Source: Chloroflexota bacterium (GTDB lineage Bacteria; Chloroflexota; Limnocylindria; Limnocylindrales; CSP1-4). Taken from it: 6,316 bases of DNA. The position numbers were made by a program, and so were the translations under genes. This document shows positions 5,425 through 6,316 of the stretch, piece by piece (positions within the stretch are counted from its first letter, which is position 1; each line of letters opens with the position of its first letter). The notes under the pieces are model-generated. The model saw nothing but the letters and a program-made list of their open reading frames with translations, did no database searches and was not told the DNA's origin. The stretch covers positions 1 through 6,316 of the forward strand of contig JAJYJR010000357.1 in the NCBI GenBank assembly GCA_021789355.1, read 5' to 3'.

Positions 5425-5725
5425 GGCGACGCCTCCAGGCGCCTCGATCATGGCGGTGGTAGCCCGCCAGCAGCAGGTGCGCGCGGGCCGCCGTCTCTGC
5501 CGCCGCGCACAGGGCACCGACCAGCGCGTCCGCCTCGGCGAGGCGCTGGAGGGCCGCGCGGTTCGTCTCGCGTCGCGCCTCCCGCGTGACGCGCCGTTCG
5601 CGATCGACGGCGGCCACCGCCTCGGCGGCTCGCCCCGTGCCGACGTACTCGCGCACCACGACGCCGTCGCGGCGCACCGAGCGGGTGTAGTAACGGCCAC
5701 GCCCGCCCCGGGTCTCCCAGGCCAC
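5417..5725 (-). CDS. Small basic protein of unknown function, first gene of the pair
   Basis: The 102-residue product starts with MAWETRGGRGRYYTRS, then VVREYVGTG (23-31), a long charged helix (about 33-66), and a second helix ending HLLLAGYHRHDRGAWRRRRG. The aromatic-basic N-terminus followed by the REYVGTG turn looks like a small beta-hairpin of the sort that could bind nucleic acid, but I do not know a characterised member. The start is uncertain. GTG at 5723-5725 begins just before the conserved-looking WETRGGRG block, with an AGGA 12 nt upstream. GTG at 5792-5794 would add 23 unremarkable residues. Its stop overlaps the start of the 182-residue gene by 8 bp, so the two are almost surely cotranscribed. 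Both have higher G+C than the RM genes: one sampled 60-base line in the pair is 75% G+C, against 62% in mod. Confidence 0.68.
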   Translation of the reverse strand: MAWETRGGRGRYYTRSVRRDGVVVREYVGTGRAAEAVAAVDRERRVTREARRETNRAALQRLAEADALVGALCAAAETAARAHLLLAGYHRHDRGAWRRRRG

Positions 5726-5910
5726 CTGTGTTACCGATCCTCGCGTGCGCCGCTCGGGGCCAGCGTTGGCACAGGTGTTCGAGCGCCCTGACACCGTCCG
5801 CTCGTGCGCGCCCCTCGGTTCGCCGCGTCTTGCATGGCGATACGGTAGCTGCGGCGGCGACCTCTGCCAGGGGTTCGCACGCCGATGGCAGGCGCGCGCC
5901 GGCGGCCAGT

Positions 5911-5947
5911 CCGGCAGGAGGAGCCCGGCCGCTCCGGCAGGAGGTGG
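5911..5947 (+). repeat. Two CCGGCAGGAGG direct repeats
   Basis: CCGGCAGGAGG occurs at 5911-5921 and 5934-5944. The second copy, extended to CGGCAGGAGGTGG (5935-5947), recurs exactly at 6029-6041. A GGCAGGAG also lies on the minus strand at about 6118-6125. Each contains a perfect Shine-Dalgarno-like AGGAGG, but only the 6029 copy stands at a proper distance from an ATG. Confidence 0.5.
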
Positions 5948-5995
5948 AGCTACGGGTTGACTTCATGGCGTGCGTGAGCCACCTACGATTCGTGC

Positions 5996-6010
5996 GTGAT
6001 CTGAAATCAC
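5996..6010. promoter_or_regulatory. Operator-like palindrome GTGAT-N5-ATCAC
   Basis: Perfect 5-bp arms around CTGAA. The arms resemble the TGTGA/TCACA half-sites of CRP-family regulators, but the spacing is one base longer than that consensus. No regulated gene is evident nearby. Confidence 0.2.
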
Positions 6011-6043
6011 CACCATCTCCCCCCTGTGCGGCAGGAGGTGGCT

Positions 6044-6067
6044 ATGGAAGTTGATGGAATGTTGTAG
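6044..6067 (+). CDS. Seven-codon mini-ORF behind a strong ribosome site
   Basis: AGGAGG (6033-6038) stands 5 nt before an ATG that encodes only MEVDGML before TAG. The ribosome site is part of the 13-bp repeat at 6029-6041. It could be a leader peptide or the front remnant of a gene destroyed by rearrangement, since no plus-strand gene follows it. Confidence 0.2.
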   Translation: MEVDGML

Positions 6068-6144
6068 GCCCAGCGTCGCAGTTCCTCGGGCGCGGACTCG
6101 GCGGTGAGCGCCACATTCTCCTGCCGTTCAGTTGATCGGGGAGT

Positions 6145-6219
6145 TGGGGTGGCCCGGGGGACTTGAACTCCCGACCATCGGATCCACACGCCGTGCTCTG
6201 CCGATTGAGCGGAGGCCAG
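6145..6219 (-). tRNA. Degenerate tRNA-His-like sequence (anticodon GTG), possibly an attachment-site remnant
   Basis: On the minus strand the D arm GCTC-AATCGGCA-GAGC is perfect, with G18 G19 in place. The T loop TTCAAGT (6161-6167) is typical, and the 3' end GGGCCAC-C-CCA encodes discriminator C73 and CCA. The anticodon loop reads GTGTGGA, placing T33 and anticodon GTG, and C73 also fits histidine tRNA. Defects are plain: one base is missing between the D stem and the anticodon stem, the anticodon stem has mismatches at both ends, the T stem has an A-C pair, the first acceptor pair is C-C, position 8 is C rather than T, and the expected G at -1 is C. It is therefore more likely a decayed tRNA or an integration remnant than the cell's working tRNA-His. 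Confidence 0.45.
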
Positions 6220-6236
6220 GGCGGCCCGAGCGACAG

Positions 6237-6265
6237 CATGTTGGGGTCGGATGAGACAGCCGGAT
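6237..6265 (+). repeat. Third copy of the mobile-element subterminal repeat
   Basis: CATGTTG-g-GGTC-g-G-a-TGAGACA-g-CCGGAT matches the right repeat of the 585-bp element (3360-3388) at 25 of 29 bases, in the same orientation. Similarity ends at CCGGAT, before the AAGCA and AGAGAAGT found at the other copy. It lies 17 bp from the tRNA-like sequence. It may be the end of a related element reaching beyond the window, or an old excised copy. Confidence 0.6.
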
Positions 6266-6316
6266 CGATCGGGGCGTGGCCTGTTGTCCTGGGTTCGACG
6301 GGCGCCACGACCACTC

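Larger units (their letters stand above)
5726..6144. other. About 420 bp without a convincing gene; contains short repeats
   Basis: No reading frame here shows protein-like composition together with a usable ribosome site. The stretch holds three CCGGCAGGAGG-type direct repeats (5911-6041), an odd palindrome GTGAT-N5-ATCAC (5996-6010), and a 7-codon mini-ORF (6044-6067) behind a strong ribosome site. A TTGACT at 5957-5962 and TACGAT at 5984-5989 look like promoter hexamers but are 21 bp apart. The position between the unknown pair and a tRNA-like sequence suggests a regulatory or integration-boundary region. Confidence 0.4.

Noticed and set aside
5448..5966. 172-codon minus-strand frame overlapping the small basic protein
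   Set aside because: The product is an arginine/alanine-rich shadow translation, while the overlapping frame has the orderly GRGRYYTRS and REYVGTG segments and couples to the next gene.
5957..5989. TTGACT and TACGAT as a sigma-70-type promoter
   Set aside because: The 21-bp spacing is too long for a standard promoter, and no gene follows on the plus strand.
6007..6114. 35-codon GTG-started frame on the minus strand next to the tRNA-like sequence
   Set aside because: Its start reads protein-like (ALTAESAPEELRRWAYN), but the ribosome site is only 3 nt from the GTG and the second half is compositionally poor. Too weak to call even as a remnant.
6276..6316. GGGTTCGA followed by GGCGCCACGACCA as a second tRNA or tmRNA 3' end
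   Set aside because: The bases around TTCGA cannot form a T stem, and no matching 5' acceptor strand is present.
1..6316. CRISPR array
   Set aside because: No regularly spaced identical repeats of 25-40 bp are present. The repeats seen are pairs or triplets with irregular spacing.

Overview
The window looks like a piece of accessory genome from a high-G+C bacterium, probably an actinobacterium or similar. All recognisable protein genes lie on the minus strand and several have GTG starts. Read in the direction of transcription (right to left), the order is: a two-gene pair of unknown function (5725 to 4876), an HNH-type zinc-finger nuclease-like gene (4659 to 3532), a short mobile element carrying a small membrane protein gene (3395 to 2811), and a type III-like restriction-modification operon (mod at 2660 to 528, then res). 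An insertion sequence end at 1-107 has cut the res gene, so only its N-terminal 141 codons remain. The methyltransferase gene looks intact.

The most striking structure is in the non-coding DNA. A 585-bp element (2811-3395) has imperfect inverted repeats of about 37 bp at its ends (31 of 37 positions match). It is flanked by an exact 8-bp direct repeat, AGAGAAGT. Removing it in silico rebuilds an AT-rich palindrome, CGATAA-N6-TTATCG. A close relative of that palindrome stands uninterrupted at 4787-4814. Both have 11-bp arms around a 6-bp centre, the layout of XerCD/dif-type tyrosine recombinase sites. The two sites bracket the HNH gene, so the stretch may be organised like a cassette between recombination sites. 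A third copy of the element's subterminal repeat (25 of 29 positions) sits at 6237-6265, beside a degenerate tRNA-His-like sequence (6145-6219). This suggests the right side of the window is also an integration boundary.

Left part (1-2800): IS end, truncated res, intact mod, and a possible 32-codon ORF upstream of mod. Middle (2793-3413): recombination-site-like target with the inserted element and its two-helix membrane protein. Centre right (3414-4814): HNH gene, possible hairpins, dif-like site. Right (4815-6316): overlapping pair of unknown genes, about 420 bp without a convincing gene but with short repeats, then the tRNA-like sequence and the third repeat copy.

The genes fit a defence or genomic-island setting (restriction-modification plus a nuclease-like gene among mobile elements), but no joint function of the five proteins is shown by the sequence. 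The restriction half of the RM system is broken here, so the modification enzyme would act as an orphan methyltransferase unless another Res exists elsewhere.
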